A stretch of DNA of 64,000 bases from Mucilaginibacter gossypii (GTDB lineage: Bacteria > Bacteroidota > Bacteroidia > Sphingobacteriales > Sphingobacteriaceae), in the NCBI RefSeq assembly GCF_900100945.1, contig NZ_FNCG01000004.1:372001-436000 (forward strand). The letters run 5' to 3'. Below the pieces are notes generated by a model, which did no database searches, was not told where the DNA came from, and worked only from the letters and a program-made list of their open reading frames with translations. The translations under genes and the position numbers were made by a program. This document shows positions 55,913 to 64,000 of the stretch, piece after piece; within the stretch, counting starts at the first letter, position 1, and each line of letters starts with the position of its first letter.

Positions 55913-56448
55913 TGGAACTCGAAAAAACCTTTATCGACGGGCTTTCAATTATCCATTTGAATTTGTTCAAAGATAATAGAGGGGCATTTACCAAAGTTTT
56001 TAACGCCGCATTTTTTGAGGATAACAACCTGGTAACGGATTTTAAAGAAAACTACTTTTCGGTTTCACATAAAGACGTTATCCGCGGAATGCATTTCCAG
56101 ACTCCTCCTGCAGAGCATACCAAAGTTGTATATGTTAATCAGGGAAGTATAATAGATGTAGTGTTGGATATCAGAACAGGATCGGCAACTTTCGGTAAAT
56201 ATTATCATACCGAAATTTCGGCCGGGAAACCGAAGCTGGTTTACATACCTGTTGGTTGTGCTCATGGCTTCCTTTCGTTAGAGGATGATACGATGGTTTC
56301 CTACCTGCAGACATCGGTTTACGATCAATCCTGCGATAAGGGAATTAAATGGGATACGTTCGGAATGGATTGGGGAGTGGCGTCCCCCATCATATCTCAA
56401 AGAGATAACCTGTTTCCGGATATTGAGACATATAAGAATATATTTTAA
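55912..56448 (+). CDS. RmlC-family sugar epimerase, probable AscE
   Basis: 178-residue cupin of the dTDP-4-dehydrorhamnose 3,5-epimerase family: FKDNRGAFTKVF, FKENYFSVSHKDVIRGMHFQ (catalytic His), VYIPVGCAHGFLSL. No rmlA, rmlB or rmlD is in the window, and the gene directly follows and overlaps the dehydrase. In Yersinia the same position is taken by AscE, which inverts C5 of the CDP-3,6-dideoxy-4-keto sugar towards L-ascarylose. That role is inferred from order and family. Confidence 0.82.
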   Translation: MELEKTFIDGLSIIHLNLFKDNRGAFTKVFNAAFFEDNNLVTDFKENYFSVSHKDVIRGMHFQTPPAEHTKVVYVNQGSIIDVVLDIRTGSATFGKYYHTEISAGKPKLVYIPVGCAHGFLSLEDDTMVSYLQTSVYDQSCDKGIKWDTFGMDWGVASPIISQRDNLFPDIETYKNIF

Positions 56449-56451
56449 GTC

Positions 56452-57342
56452 ATGAAAATTGTTGTAACAGGGTCAACCGGGTTTGTAGGGCGTCATTTAG
56501 TGCCCGAGCTTTTAAACGAAGGCCATGAATTGCTTGAGCTTACCCGAGATACAGCTAAGTCTGAAAACTTGTATGGTGCCGCTACGCAAAAACATTTGCT
56601 TGATGCCGACCAGGATGGATTGAAAAATGCTTTGAAAGCTTTTCAGCCTGATGCGGTGATACATCTTGCCTCTTTTTTAACGTCGGCTGATGACTACAAC
56701 AACGTGACTAAACTGATAGATTCCAATATCATTTTTTTATGTAGTTTATTGGATGCATTGAAGGAAACGGACTTGCAGCTATTTATCAATACCGGAACTT
56801 TTGCCGAATATTTTAAAGGGGATGGTATTTTAAAACCAGCATATTTGTATGCTGCCACTAAAACCGCAAGCCGTTCGTTTTTGGATTATTACAGCAATGT
56901 ATACAATTTCAAAAACGTTAATGTAATTCCATACACCATTTACGGCGGAAAAGATTCACAAAAAAAAATTATTGATATCATATATGAATCAATAGGCGCC
57001 GCTAATCCTGTCGACCTGTCGCCGGGTGAACAGGTACTTGACTTCATTCATATCCAAGATGTGGTTGATTTTTATAAAGCTTTAATTAAACAGGCTGCTA
57101 CAGTACCACACAACTCAACATTTCAATTGGGCACCGGAAAAGGCAGTACCATTAAGCAGCTGGCAGCCACTATTGAAGAAGCATCAGGAGGCAAAACAAA
57201 AATAAACTGGGGTGGGAAAGCGTACAGGCCATCCGATGTAATGTATGCTGTTGCTGATACTGAGTTGGCAAAAGCTGTTTTAAATTGGAGTAGTAATGTA
57301 AGCCTTGACCAGGGGGTAAAGATTTTTTTAGGTGATAAATAA
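56452..57342 (+). CDS. NAD-dependent sugar reductase/epimerase, probable AscF
   Basis: 296-residue extended SDR: GSTGFVGRHLVPEL at residues 6-19 and catalytic YAATK in AYLYAATKTASRSFL. It follows the epimerase by 3 bases. In the ascarylose pathway AscF reduces the 4-keto group to finish CDP-L-ascarylose; abequose and paratose synthases of the same superfamily would act without the C5 epimerase. The presence of the epimerase favours ascarylose, but the stereochemistry cannot be proved from sequence. Confidence 0.8.
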   Translation: MKIVVTGSTGFVGRHLVPELLNEGHELLELTRDTAKSENLYGAATQKHLLDADQDGLKNALKAFQPDAVIHLASFLTSADDYNNVTKLIDSNIIFLCSLLDALKETDLQLFINTGTFAEYFKGDGILKPAYLYAATKTASRSFLDYYSNVYNFKNVNVIPYTIYGGKDSQKKIIDIIYESIGAANPVDLSPGEQVLDFIHIQDVVDFYKALIKQAATVPHNSTFQLGTGKGSTIKQLAATIEEASGGKTKINWGGKAYRPSDVMYAVADTELAKAVLNWSSNVSLDQGVKIFLGDK

Positions 57343-57359
57343 TTTTCAAGCCGGATAAC

Positions 57360-57968
57360 GTGAAAAAGTTAATCAATTTAATTCTTAATCCGCAAAAGTT
57401 AGGAGATGGAATCAAAAGGCGGTTTTATTATTTATCCTACAAGAACAAATTCGGTAAACTGGGTAAAGGCGCGATTATAAGGAGCAAAATTTGGCATACC
57501 GGGGGGAAGAATATTTTTATCGGTGATAAATGTGCTATTGGCCCTTATTGCAGGATAGAATCATATAGTAATTATAATGGGCAGGCACTGAACCCAAAAC
57601 TGGTTATAGGTTCATTTACGTCCTTACAACATGCGGTGCATGTTTATTGTGCCAATTCTGTTGTTATTGGTGAGGGGGTGGTTATTGCAAGCGGGTGCAT
57701 GATAACAGATAATAATCATGGTACTGATCCTGAAGGTGATTTTTATCTAAAACAACCTTTAAAATTTAGAACAACCACTCTTGAAGACGGTGTTTGGTTG
57801 GGAGAAAACGTTTGCGTTTTGGGCGGAGCCCATATAGGCAAAAGATCTGTTATCGGTTCTAATAGTGTCGTTTCTGGTGTCATACCACCATTTTCTATAG
57901 CAGTTGGAAATCCGGCAAAAGTAATTAAACAATACAACTTCGAATCCAAACTATGGGAAAAAGTTTAA
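57360..57968 (+). CDS. Left-handed beta-helix acyltransferase
   Basis: 202 residues of the hexapeptide-repeat O-acetyltransferase group (WbbJ/LacA-like). Repeats such as IGDKCAIGPYCRI, VVIGEGVVIASGCMI, VWLGENVCVLGGAHIGKRSVIGSNSVV build the helix and ITDNNHG supplies the catalytic His. It probably adds acetyl groups to the repeat unit. The start is GTG at 57360; its 3' end overlaps the flippase by 16 bases. Confidence 0.88.
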   Translation: MKKLINLILNPQKLGDGIKRRFYYLSYKNKFGKLGKGAIIRSKIWHTGGKNIFIGDKCAIGPYCRIESYSNYNGQALNPKLVIGSFTSLQHAVHVYCANSVVIGEGVVIASGCMITDNNHGTDPEGDFYLKQPLKFRTTTLEDGVWLGENVCVLGGAHIGKRSVIGSNSVVSGVIPPFSIAVGNPAKVIKQYNFESKLWEKV

Positions 57969-59251
57969 TATTAAAGAAAGTATCATTTGGTTTCGTTACC
58001 GGGGCTATCAGTTTGGTGATAGATAGTTTGGTGGGGCTTTCTATATTGCCATTGTTACTGAAGTTTTTATCAAAGGATATTGCCGGACTTTGGGTTTTCT
58101 TCATGTCGTTCACCGGCATTGTTTTACTTGGGCAGGCGGGGTTAGCTCCCGTAGTAATACGGTTAAGTGCCGAAATAAAGGAAAAACGTGAGGAAAGCAG
58201 GTTCTTTGACAACATATGGTCTAATATTACCCATTCGTTTTTAGTTGCAACATTTTTGGTATTGCTCATCTGTGGCGTACTTTATTTTGCTTACATCCGC
58301 GAGGTATTGATTAAAAACAACTTCCTGGTAGAGGGAACCTATTGCTGGATATTCTTAAGCCTGGGCAATGCGTTAAGGATTTACGGTATCAAATACCTTC
58401 ACATTATTAACGGTCTGGGCGAGGTTGGCTGGGATAAGGTTGTCAAGATCATGGTTTCGGTAACCACTTTATCAGGTTATTACCTGGTATTAAAGTTGAA
58501 TTTCGGCTTTAAAGCTTTAGGGCTTTCGTTCCTGGTATCAAGCGCATTGTTTTATGCAGCCTCTTGGCTTTTATTTGAAAGGTTTAACAAAGGGGTTTTT
58601 ATAAAGCGTATAACCAAACCTGTTATTGCACAATTGAAGTATTTCTTTAAGGAATCGGGCAAGATACTGGTGCTTAACCTTACATCATTCTTCGTAATGC
58701 AATCCGATATTTTCATTATTGAAAGGTTAGCCGGCTTAAAAATAATTCCATATTACTCAGGCTTGTCGCGGATCGTAACTATCGTTATTGCTGTTAGTAG
58801 CCTGGCTACGCAGTTGATTTATCCTTTTATAGCACAGAAATATGCAGCGAAAGATTATGACGGCTTACGGAAGTTGTACTACAAAAACGTAATCGTGGCG
58901 ATATTGATAAGCTTCGCCATAGGTTTGCCCGCGTTATTGCTTGCACCTTATGTAGTGCCTTTATGGTTAGGTAAGGGAGGATATTTGGGCAGTACATTGT
59001 TTGGTTTAATGTTGTTGCTTGGTGTTATATATGCGCATCATAATGCACACGCCAGCTCAATTATAGCAACCGGAACAACAACGTTTATGGGGGCGGCTAT
59101 TTGTAATGCTGTTTTGTCATTATCCCTTGCTATTGTTGGGGGTATGAAATTCGGAATGATAGGTATTGTTGCTGGTAACATATTAGGAACAATTATACCA
59201 TCAATTTATGTGGTAACGTGGTCTTTAAAGTTTATAAAAAAGCTAAAATAA
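57953..59251 (+). CDS. wzx: Wzx-type lipid-linked oligosaccharide flippase
   Basis: 432-residue polytopic membrane protein of the MOP/PST superfamily with about 12-14 hydrophobic helices. GFVTGAISLVIDSLVGLSILPLLLKFL is the start of the first helix pair; the pattern of charged loops between helices fits Wzx. It is expected to move the undecaprenyl-linked repeat unit to the periplasmic face. Substrate specificity is not readable. It overlaps the acyltransferase gene. Confidence 0.88.
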   Translation: MGKSLILKKVSFGFVTGAISLVIDSLVGLSILPLLLKFLSKDIAGLWVFFMSFTGIVLLGQAGLAPVVIRLSAEIKEKREESRFFDNIWSNITHSFLVATFLVLLICGVLYFAYIREVLIKNNFLVEGTYCWIFLSLGNALRIYGIKYLHIINGLGEVGWDKVVKIMVSVTTLSGYYLVLKLNFGFKALGLSFLVSSALFYAASWLLFERFNKGVFIKRITKPVIAQLKYFFKESGKILVLNLTSFFVMQSDIFIIERLAGLKIIPYYSGLSRIVTIVIAVSSLATQLIYPFIAQKYAAKDYDGLRKLYYKNVIVAILISFAIGLPALLLAPYVVPLWLGKGGYLGSTLFGLMLLLGVIYAHHNAHASSIIATGTTTFMGAAICNAVLSLSLAIVGGMKFGMIGIVAGNILGTIIPSIYVVTWSLKFIKKLK

Positions 59252-59257
59252 TAGGTG

Positions 59258-60166
59258 ATGGCAAAATTAGCGGCAATTACTACTTCGCACAATGAGGATT
59301 ATCAGTTTAACAACTGGCTAACCCATTATGAAGCATATAAAGATGAAATAGATTACCATATCATTGTTGAAAATAATTCGAACGAATTATATCGCGAAAA
59401 AATAAGGGAGAATTTTCCTAACGCTATTATTTTATGGCAAAATGAAGATTTGGGTGTTGCGCGCGGGTTTAACGAGGGGATAAGATATGTTATGGAACAC
59501 ACCGACGCGGAACTAATTTTGTTCATGATGCAGGATATGTACATACCCAAAGGGGGGGTGACCATACTAAAAGACCTTCTGCTGGCATCGGATAAAACCG
59601 GGGTAGTAGCTGCTGTTAACCTGTACGAAAACCGCTCAAATATTATCCGCGAGCATGGTGGTAATATCAATAAGAAAGACTTTACCGTAGATAAATTTTT
59701 CAAAGATGTACCATTGAGCAAAGAGATTCCGGAAGACCTGCAGGTTGATTTTGTATGCGGCGGCAATTACATGATGAAAACGAAGATCTTTAAAGAGGCC
59801 GGTTTGTATGATGAAAGGATATTTATGTATGGAGACGAATCCGATCTGTTTATCCGCGTAAAAAAAGCAGGATATGATATCATATCAACCACCCGTACGC
59901 AGTGCTGGCATGAACATATCTATCTATCGGCAGCTGCCAGGTTACCAAGTAACCATGCAGTGTATTATACAGCCCGTAACTATTTTTATTTGATAAAAAA
60001 GCATGGTAATGGCGCTAATTTCAGGTATGGGCTATTTAAATCGGCTAAAGTAGCTGCCAGAAATATTGCCCGGTTTTTTGTGTATGAAAAGAATTTTGTA
60101 AAAATAAATTTAATGATGAAAGGTTACTATAATGGTATCTTTTTAATGAATTTAAAAAAGGATTAA
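59258..60166 (+). CDS. Glycosyltransferase family 2
   Basis: 302-residue GT-A fold transferase: AAITTSHNEDYQFNNWL at the start, VARGFNEGIRYVMEH, and MMQDMY as the acidic metal-binding site. Later YGDESDLFIRVKKAGYDI and WHEHI fit rhamnosyltransferase-like GT2 enzymes. It adds one sugar of the repeat unit. The ATG at 59258 is preferred to the GTG just before it. Its stop overlaps the next start by one base. Confidence 0.88.
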   Translation: MAKLAAITTSHNEDYQFNNWLTHYEAYKDEIDYHIIVENNSNELYREKIRENFPNAIILWQNEDLGVARGFNEGIRYVMEHTDAELILFMMQDMYIPKGGVTILKDLLLASDKTGVVAAVNLYENRSNIIREHGGNINKKDFTVDKFFKDVPLSKEIPEDLQVDFVCGGNYMMKTKIFKEAGLYDERIFMYGDESDLFIRVKKAGYDIISTTRTQCWHEHIYLSAAARLPSNHAVYYTARNYFYLIKKHGNGANFRYGLFKSAKVAARNIARFFVYEKNFVKINLMMKGYYNGIFLMNLKKD

Positions 60167-61347
60167 TGGTGAAAAAGAAGTTGCCAAATAATACAGGGCT
60201 GATAACAACATTGTTTTTGTTTGGCGTTGGTTTATGGCGTGTAACCCCGCTTACGCTTGAAGTTTCGGTAGCTTTACAGGCACTTAGTTTGCTTTTTTTA
60301 GGGATGCTCGTATTTCAATACAAGCCCCAGGTTCCATTACTCTTTAAAAAAGAGATATTCTTTATTTATGCATCTGTCACCTGTAGCACTGTTATGGCTG
60401 CTGTTTATCATAAACAAGGCCTGTCTACAACATTAGTTACGCAGCGTTTCATGTATTTTTATCTGGTATATTTTGCGTTAGGAGCATTAAATGTATCAAG
60501 CGCCAATGTAGAAAAAGCGTTAAAGTATACAGCCATTTTTTTCGGATGCATGTACTTTTTGCAGTACCTTGTATATCCGGCAATGGTTTTTTATTTTCCT
60601 AAAGTTCAAATCGAACGCTCCACTTTACGCTTTAGGGTTGACGGTTTTGAATTTCTGATATTTTTGGCTGCTTTTTCAATCAACAGGATCTTAAATAAAA
60701 ACATATTATTTTATCCCTTGCTGATATTGTCACTGGTGGTAAATCTTTTATCAGGATCAAGGTTCCTTGTAGCTATTACTGTCTTTACTATTGGACTGGT
60801 TGCATTCAAGTCAAAAAATGTCAGCTTCGGTTTAAAAGTGTTCGTAGTTGTTTTATTTGCACTTTCAGTATTTTTTATAATCCCTTCAACATATGTTAGT
60901 ACTATAACCGAAACTACCCAAAAGGAGTTAGCCCAGGGCTCGGATTATATCCGTATCCCGGCAGCATACTATTATTTAACTACTTACAATACGGATATCC
61001 CGACATGGATTTTTGGTAATGGAGTATATGATGCTAACTCATCTTATGGCCTTCAGGTATTGGCAATCGGGGAAAATTTTGGTTATTATTTGGGCGATAT
61101 CGGGTTTATCGGTGAGTTTGTACGCTTTGGTATATTTTATTTTGTTGTTATATGTGTGTTGCTGTATCGGGCTATTAAGCATAGTCTTAAAGTAGATCCC
61201 GTACTAAATTCTTACCTCGTAGGTATTACCGTATTTTATATAATAAGTTGGCCATTTGGTCATGCGCCTGGAATTATTCTGTTTTCCGCGGTATTGTATC
61301 TCATAGGGAAGAAACGTTATGAACAAAATAATTTTCAATTAGCGTAA
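60166..61347 (+). CDS. Wzy-like O-antigen/polysaccharide polymerase
   Basis: 393-residue inner-membrane protein with about 10-11 helices and a large periplasmic loop (about 245-310, with ETTQKELAQGSDYIRIPAAYY). This topology and the position between glycosyltransferases suit Wzy, which links repeat units at the periplasmic face. Sequence conservation in Wzy is low, so the call relies on topology and context. It starts with an ATG overlapping the GT2 stop codon. Confidence 0.75.
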   Translation: MVKKKLPNNTGLITTLFLFGVGLWRVTPLTLEVSVALQALSLLFLGMLVFQYKPQVPLLFKKEIFFIYASVTCSTVMAAVYHKQGLSTTLVTQRFMYFYLVYFALGALNVSSANVEKALKYTAIFFGCMYFLQYLVYPAMVFYFPKVQIERSTLRFRVDGFEFLIFLAAFSINRILNKNILFYPLLILSLVVNLLSGSRFLVAITVFTIGLVAFKSKNVSFGLKVFVVVLFALSVFFIIPSTYVSTITETTQKELAQGSDYIRIPAAYYYLTTYNTDIPTWIFGNGVYDANSSYGLQVLAIGENFGYYLGDIGFIGEFVRFGIFYFVVICVLLYRAIKHSLKVDPVLNSYLVGITVFYIISWPFGHAPGIILFSAVLYLIGKKRYEQNNFQLA

Positions 61348-61382
61348 GTGGTGGGAAATAGGCAATTAAATAACTTAAGATA

Positions 61383-62483
61383 ATGAAAGTAGCTTTTGTA
61401 GGTAAAAATTTCAAAACGAAGTATTCTGGCGGAAGAATCCATGCATGGATGATGGCCAATGCTTTTGCCGCACAAGAGCATCAGGTTGATTTTTATACCA
61501 ATATCAAGCCATCTTTTGCCGATGAACTGAGCATATACTCGGGTAAGGAAAAGATTAGGTTATTAATCAGCTCTATTTTCTTTTTTTTACAATCCGGGAA
61601 ATATGACTTAATTGTATTGGTTCCCCATCTGGCATCAAAAAAGTCGTTCATTATTGATAAGTTCTTGTTTTACCCGCTGGTTAAAAGACTTAAGAAAGCA
61701 TCTAAATGTCCGGTATGGTATATAGATTTTGAGAGCCCGAACTGGATAGGTGAGATGGTGCCGGGTGCCAGGTCCGAAAGTGCTTATGAATACAGCAATC
61801 GGGCCCTTCAATATGTAGACACTATACTGTCGACTACCAAAGAAGGAATGAAATATGCCCGGGCCTATTATTCAAAGTTTAATGCCGGATTAAACTATAA
61901 ACAACTGTATTTGGGTATCAACTCAAAAATAGCCGAAGGGTTTGTTAGCAGTGAGAAAACCAGAAAAGTAGTTTACTTTGGAAGGTTTAATGAAAAGCAC
62001 AAAAATGCGGGCGTTCTTAATAATATTGTAAAGGCGGTTCCTGAAGGTTATACGCTCTTAGTTATCGGCAATAAAGACAGGCTTGCCCCTGATTTATATC
62101 AAAGTTTAGTTAACGAGGCCCGGGCAGGTAAGGTAAACCTTGTTTTCCGTTCGGACATTTCAGAATCTGAAAAATATTCAGAGCTGGCATCAGCTCAATT
62201 ATTGCTGTACAGTTCAACATTTGAAGGGTATGGTTTGCCGCCTATTGAGGCCCAGTATGTTAATACCCCGGTTTTATGTTCGGCTATTCCTGTTTTGCAG
62301 GAGGTAAATGCCAAAGCGGATTTTGTGGATTTCGCAGATTTAGAAGCGTTAAAAAAATTGGTACATAAAATTTTAAACCAAAAGCTTGCACCCAATGAGT
62401 TGCATAATTACGTAAGCTCATTTGCGGGCTTTGAGCAATATGCAGTTAATTTAAATAGGCTGTTAAACGATATATCAAAGTAA
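61383..62483 (+). CDS. Glycosyltransferase family 4 (GT-B)
   Basis: 366 residues. The N-terminal Rossmann domain begins VAFVGKNFKTKYSGGRIHAW; the C-terminal domain has KVVYFGRFNEKHKNAGVL and the GT4 signature YSSTFEGYGLPPIEAQ with the conserved Glu pair. It acts on the cytoplasmic face, adding a sugar to the lipid-linked unit. Its stop codon is immediately followed by the next ATG. Confidence 0.88.
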   Translation: MKVAFVGKNFKTKYSGGRIHAWMMANAFAAQEHQVDFYTNIKPSFADELSIYSGKEKIRLLISSIFFFLQSGKYDLIVLVPHLASKKSFIIDKFLFYPLVKRLKKASKCPVWYIDFESPNWIGEMVPGARSESAYEYSNRALQYVDTILSTTKEGMKYARAYYSKFNAGLNYKQLYLGINSKIAEGFVSSEKTRKVVYFGRFNEKHKNAGVLNNIVKAVPEGYTLLVIGNKDRLAPDLYQSLVNEARAGKVNLVFRSDISESEKYSELASAQLLLYSSTFEGYGLPPIEAQYVNTPVLCSAIPVLQEVNAKADFVDFADLEALKKLVHKILNQKLAPNELHNYVSSFAGFEQYAVNLNRLLNDISK

Positions 62484-63188
62484 ATGAAATACAAATATGT
62501 AGCAGAAATACCCGTGCGTTTGGGTAGTAAAAGAGTTCCAAAGAAGAACCTGCGTTTAATAAATGGTAAGCCAATGGTTGCTTATGCCATTGATGCCGCT
62601 AAACAATCAAGTTTTATTGACGCTGTTTTTGTAAACTCAGAAGCTGAGATAATGCGCAAACTTTGTGCTGAGTATGGTATCGAATTTTATGAACGTAAGC
62701 CTGAGCTGGCCGAGGACCATATTGTACAGGATCAGTTTAACTATGATTTTTTGTGTAACGTAGACGCCGAGAACCTGGTTTTGATCAATCCGGTATCTCC
62801 TTTGGTGTTACCCTCAGATATTGATGATGCTATAAGGTTTTACGAGGAGCACCAGTTGGATACGCTAATATCGGTGAGAGAAGAAAAGCTGCAGTCGTTT
62901 TATGACGGTAAACCTTTAAACTTTAAAACCGATGGCTTGCTGCCCATGACACAAAACCTTGTGCCTATTCAGCTTTGCGCTTGGACTGTTTGCATCTGGA
63001 ACGCGAAGAAATTTAAAGAACACTACGAAAAGCATAACTATGCCGTATTTGTAGGTAACTATGGCTTATATCCATTTGACGCCGTACGTTCGATCAAGGT
63101 ATCATCTGAGGAAGATTTTATCCTGGCCGAATTATATCTGAAATCTAAAATGGCTGAAAACGCCGAAAAAATAGAATACTATGAGTAA
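62484..63188 (+). CDS. CMP-sugar synthetase-like cytidylyltransferase
   Basis: 234 residues of the acylneuraminate cytidylyltransferase fold: EIPVRLGSKRVPKKNLRLI with the nucleotide-binding Arg and Lys residues, PMVAYAIDAAK, and INPVSPLVLPSDIDDAI. Members activate sialic, legionaminic, Kdo-like and related acids as CMP-sugars. No synthase for such a sugar is in the window. It has no gap to the GT4 gene and overlaps the next gene by 8 bases. Confidence 0.82.
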   Translation: MKYKYVAEIPVRLGSKRVPKKNLRLINGKPMVAYAIDAAKQSSFIDAVFVNSEAEIMRKLCAEYGIEFYERKPELAEDHIVQDQFNYDFLCNVDAENLVLINPVSPLVLPSDIDDAIRFYEEHQLDTLISVREEKLQSFYDGKPLNFKTDGLLPMTQNLVPIQLCAWTVCIWNAKKFKEHYEKHNYAVFVGNYGLYPFDAVRSIKVSSEEDFILAELYLKSKMAENAEKIEYYE

Positions 63189-64000
63189 AATATTAACATC
63201 TCCCTCTTCTTTTGGCCAGGTTGGAAAAGAGCCTGTTGACTTGCTTGTTGAAAGTGGTTACGAAGTAATTGACAACCCCTACGGAAGAAAATTAACGGAA
63301 GACGAAGTAATAGAACTGGCTAAAGATTGTGTTGGCATAGTTGCAGGAGTAGAGCCGCTTACCGAAAGGGTAATGGATGCATTACCAAACCTGAAATGCA
63401 TAAGCAGGGTAGGCATTGGTATGGACAGCGTGGATTTGAAACATGCCGCCAAAAAAGGAATAATTGTAAAGAATACGCCTGATGGGCCAACACGTGCAGT
63501 TGCAGAGCTTACGTTGGCAATGACACTTACATTATTACGCAAAATTCCGCAAGCTCATTATGATATGAAAAACGGGCAGTGGAAAAAACAAATAGGTAAC
63601 CTGGTGCTTAACAAAATTGTCGGCGTTGTTGGTTTGGGCCGTATCGGAAAACTGGTAGCGCAACTATTCAGGGGCATCGGAAACCCGGTGATCGGCTATG
63701 ATCCTTATGCTGATCAGGCATGGGCATCAAGTAATAACGTGGAGCTTGTAGATATGGAAACTTTACTTACTAAGGCGGATATAGTTACCATTCACGTACC
63801 GGGTAATGAAGATGGTTCGGCTGTTATTGGCGAAAATGAGATCAGCAAGATGAAGGACGGATCATTTTTGATAAACATTTCCCGTGGAGGTATTGTTGAT
63901 GAAGCGGCATTGTACAATGCGCTTGCAGGCAAAAAACTGACAGGTGCCGCTGTCGATGTATTTTCTGAAGAGCCTTATTCAGGCGCTCTGTGTACGCTCG
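63181..64000 (+). CDS. D-isomer-specific 2-hydroxyacid dehydrogenase (partial, cut at the window end)
   Basis: The first 273 codons of a phosphoglycerate dehydrogenase-like protein; the frame is open to base 64000. VGLGRIGK is the NAD motif, ISRGG holds the catalytic Arg, and AAVDVFSEEP the catalytic Glu; the His lies beyond the window. The 8-base overlap with the cytidylyltransferase shows translational coupling. It may make a hydroxy- or keto-acid precursor for the CMP-activated product or for a serine/glycerate substituent; this is inference. Confidence 0.85.
   Translation, partial: MSKILTSPSSFGQVGKEPVDLLVESGYEVIDNPYGRKLTEDEVIELAKDCVGIVAGVEPLTERVMDALPNLKCISRVGIGMDSVDLKHAAKKGIIVKNTPDGPTRAVAELTLAMTLTLLRKIPQAHYDMKNGQWKKQIGNLVLNKIVGVVGLGRIGKLVAQLFRGIGNPVIGYDPYADQAWASSNNVELVDMETLLTKADIVTIHVPGNEDGSAVIGENEISKMKDGSFLINISRGGIVDEAALYNALAGKKLTGAAVDVFSEEPYSGALCTL

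Overview
The window looks like a chromosome segment of a Bacteroidota bacterium of the family Sphingobacteriaceae, most like Mucilaginibacter or a close relative (inferred from gene content and remembered family features, not from a database search). The signs are a SusC/SusD pair, many -7 promoter boxes of the form TAnnTTTG, a general lack of Shine-Dalgarno sites, a CrtYcd-type carotenoid cluster, and the order tRNA(Thr-Tyr-Gly-Thr)-tuf-tRNA(Trp)-secE-nusG-rplKAJL-rpoBC. No insertion sequence, prophage, CRISPR array or rRNA operon was seen.

Layout. 1-9 kb: recG, an M28 peptidase, an MFS exporter, an SDR oxidoreductase, a lone SUKH protein and the ABC-F factor ettA. 9-19 kb: clpC, an envelope protein, a small lipoprotein, fabI, recN and a BlaI/M56 sensor pair with two clear operators. 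19-26 kb: murB, an ECF sigma factor, a frameshifted HTH-membrane gene, and a divergent carotenoid locus (crtI against crtB-unknown-crtYcd-cytochrome b5). 26-32 kb: a SusC/SusD nutrient uptake pair and a frameshifted secreted protein. 32-48 kb: the translation and transcription core, with rpsU, xerC, hpf, five tRNAs, tuf, secE, nusG, ribosomal stalk and L1/L11 genes, rpoB, rpoC and a DUF3467 gene. 48-64 kb: a surface polysaccharide locus with a Wza-like export lipoprotein, a Wzc-like tyrosine autokinase, a six-gene CDP-3,6-dideoxyhexose set in the order of the Yersinia ascarylose operon, then acyltransferase, Wzx flippase, GT2, Wzy-like polymerase, GT4, a CMP-sugar synthetase-like enzyme and a 2-hydroxyacid dehydrogenase cut by the window end.

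How the genes work together. The last 16 kb reads as a Wzx/Wzy-type pathway that makes, flips, polymerises and exports a glycan probably carrying L-ascarylose or a related dideoxy sugar; the reductase partner (E3) has its ferredoxin domain at the opposite end from the Yersinia enzyme. In the translation block, rpsU and hpf carry strong Shine-Dalgarno sites in a lineage that normally ignores them, suggesting a shared response to ribosomes with an exposed anti-Shine-Dalgarno. 

A feature that ordinary annotation would miss is a set of intergenic palindromic 'stutter' elements: short words of about 7-12 bases repeated imperfectly and then repeated again as their reverse complement. At least ten occur here with several different word sets, including between tRNA genes, between rplL and rpoB, and between rpoB and rpoC.
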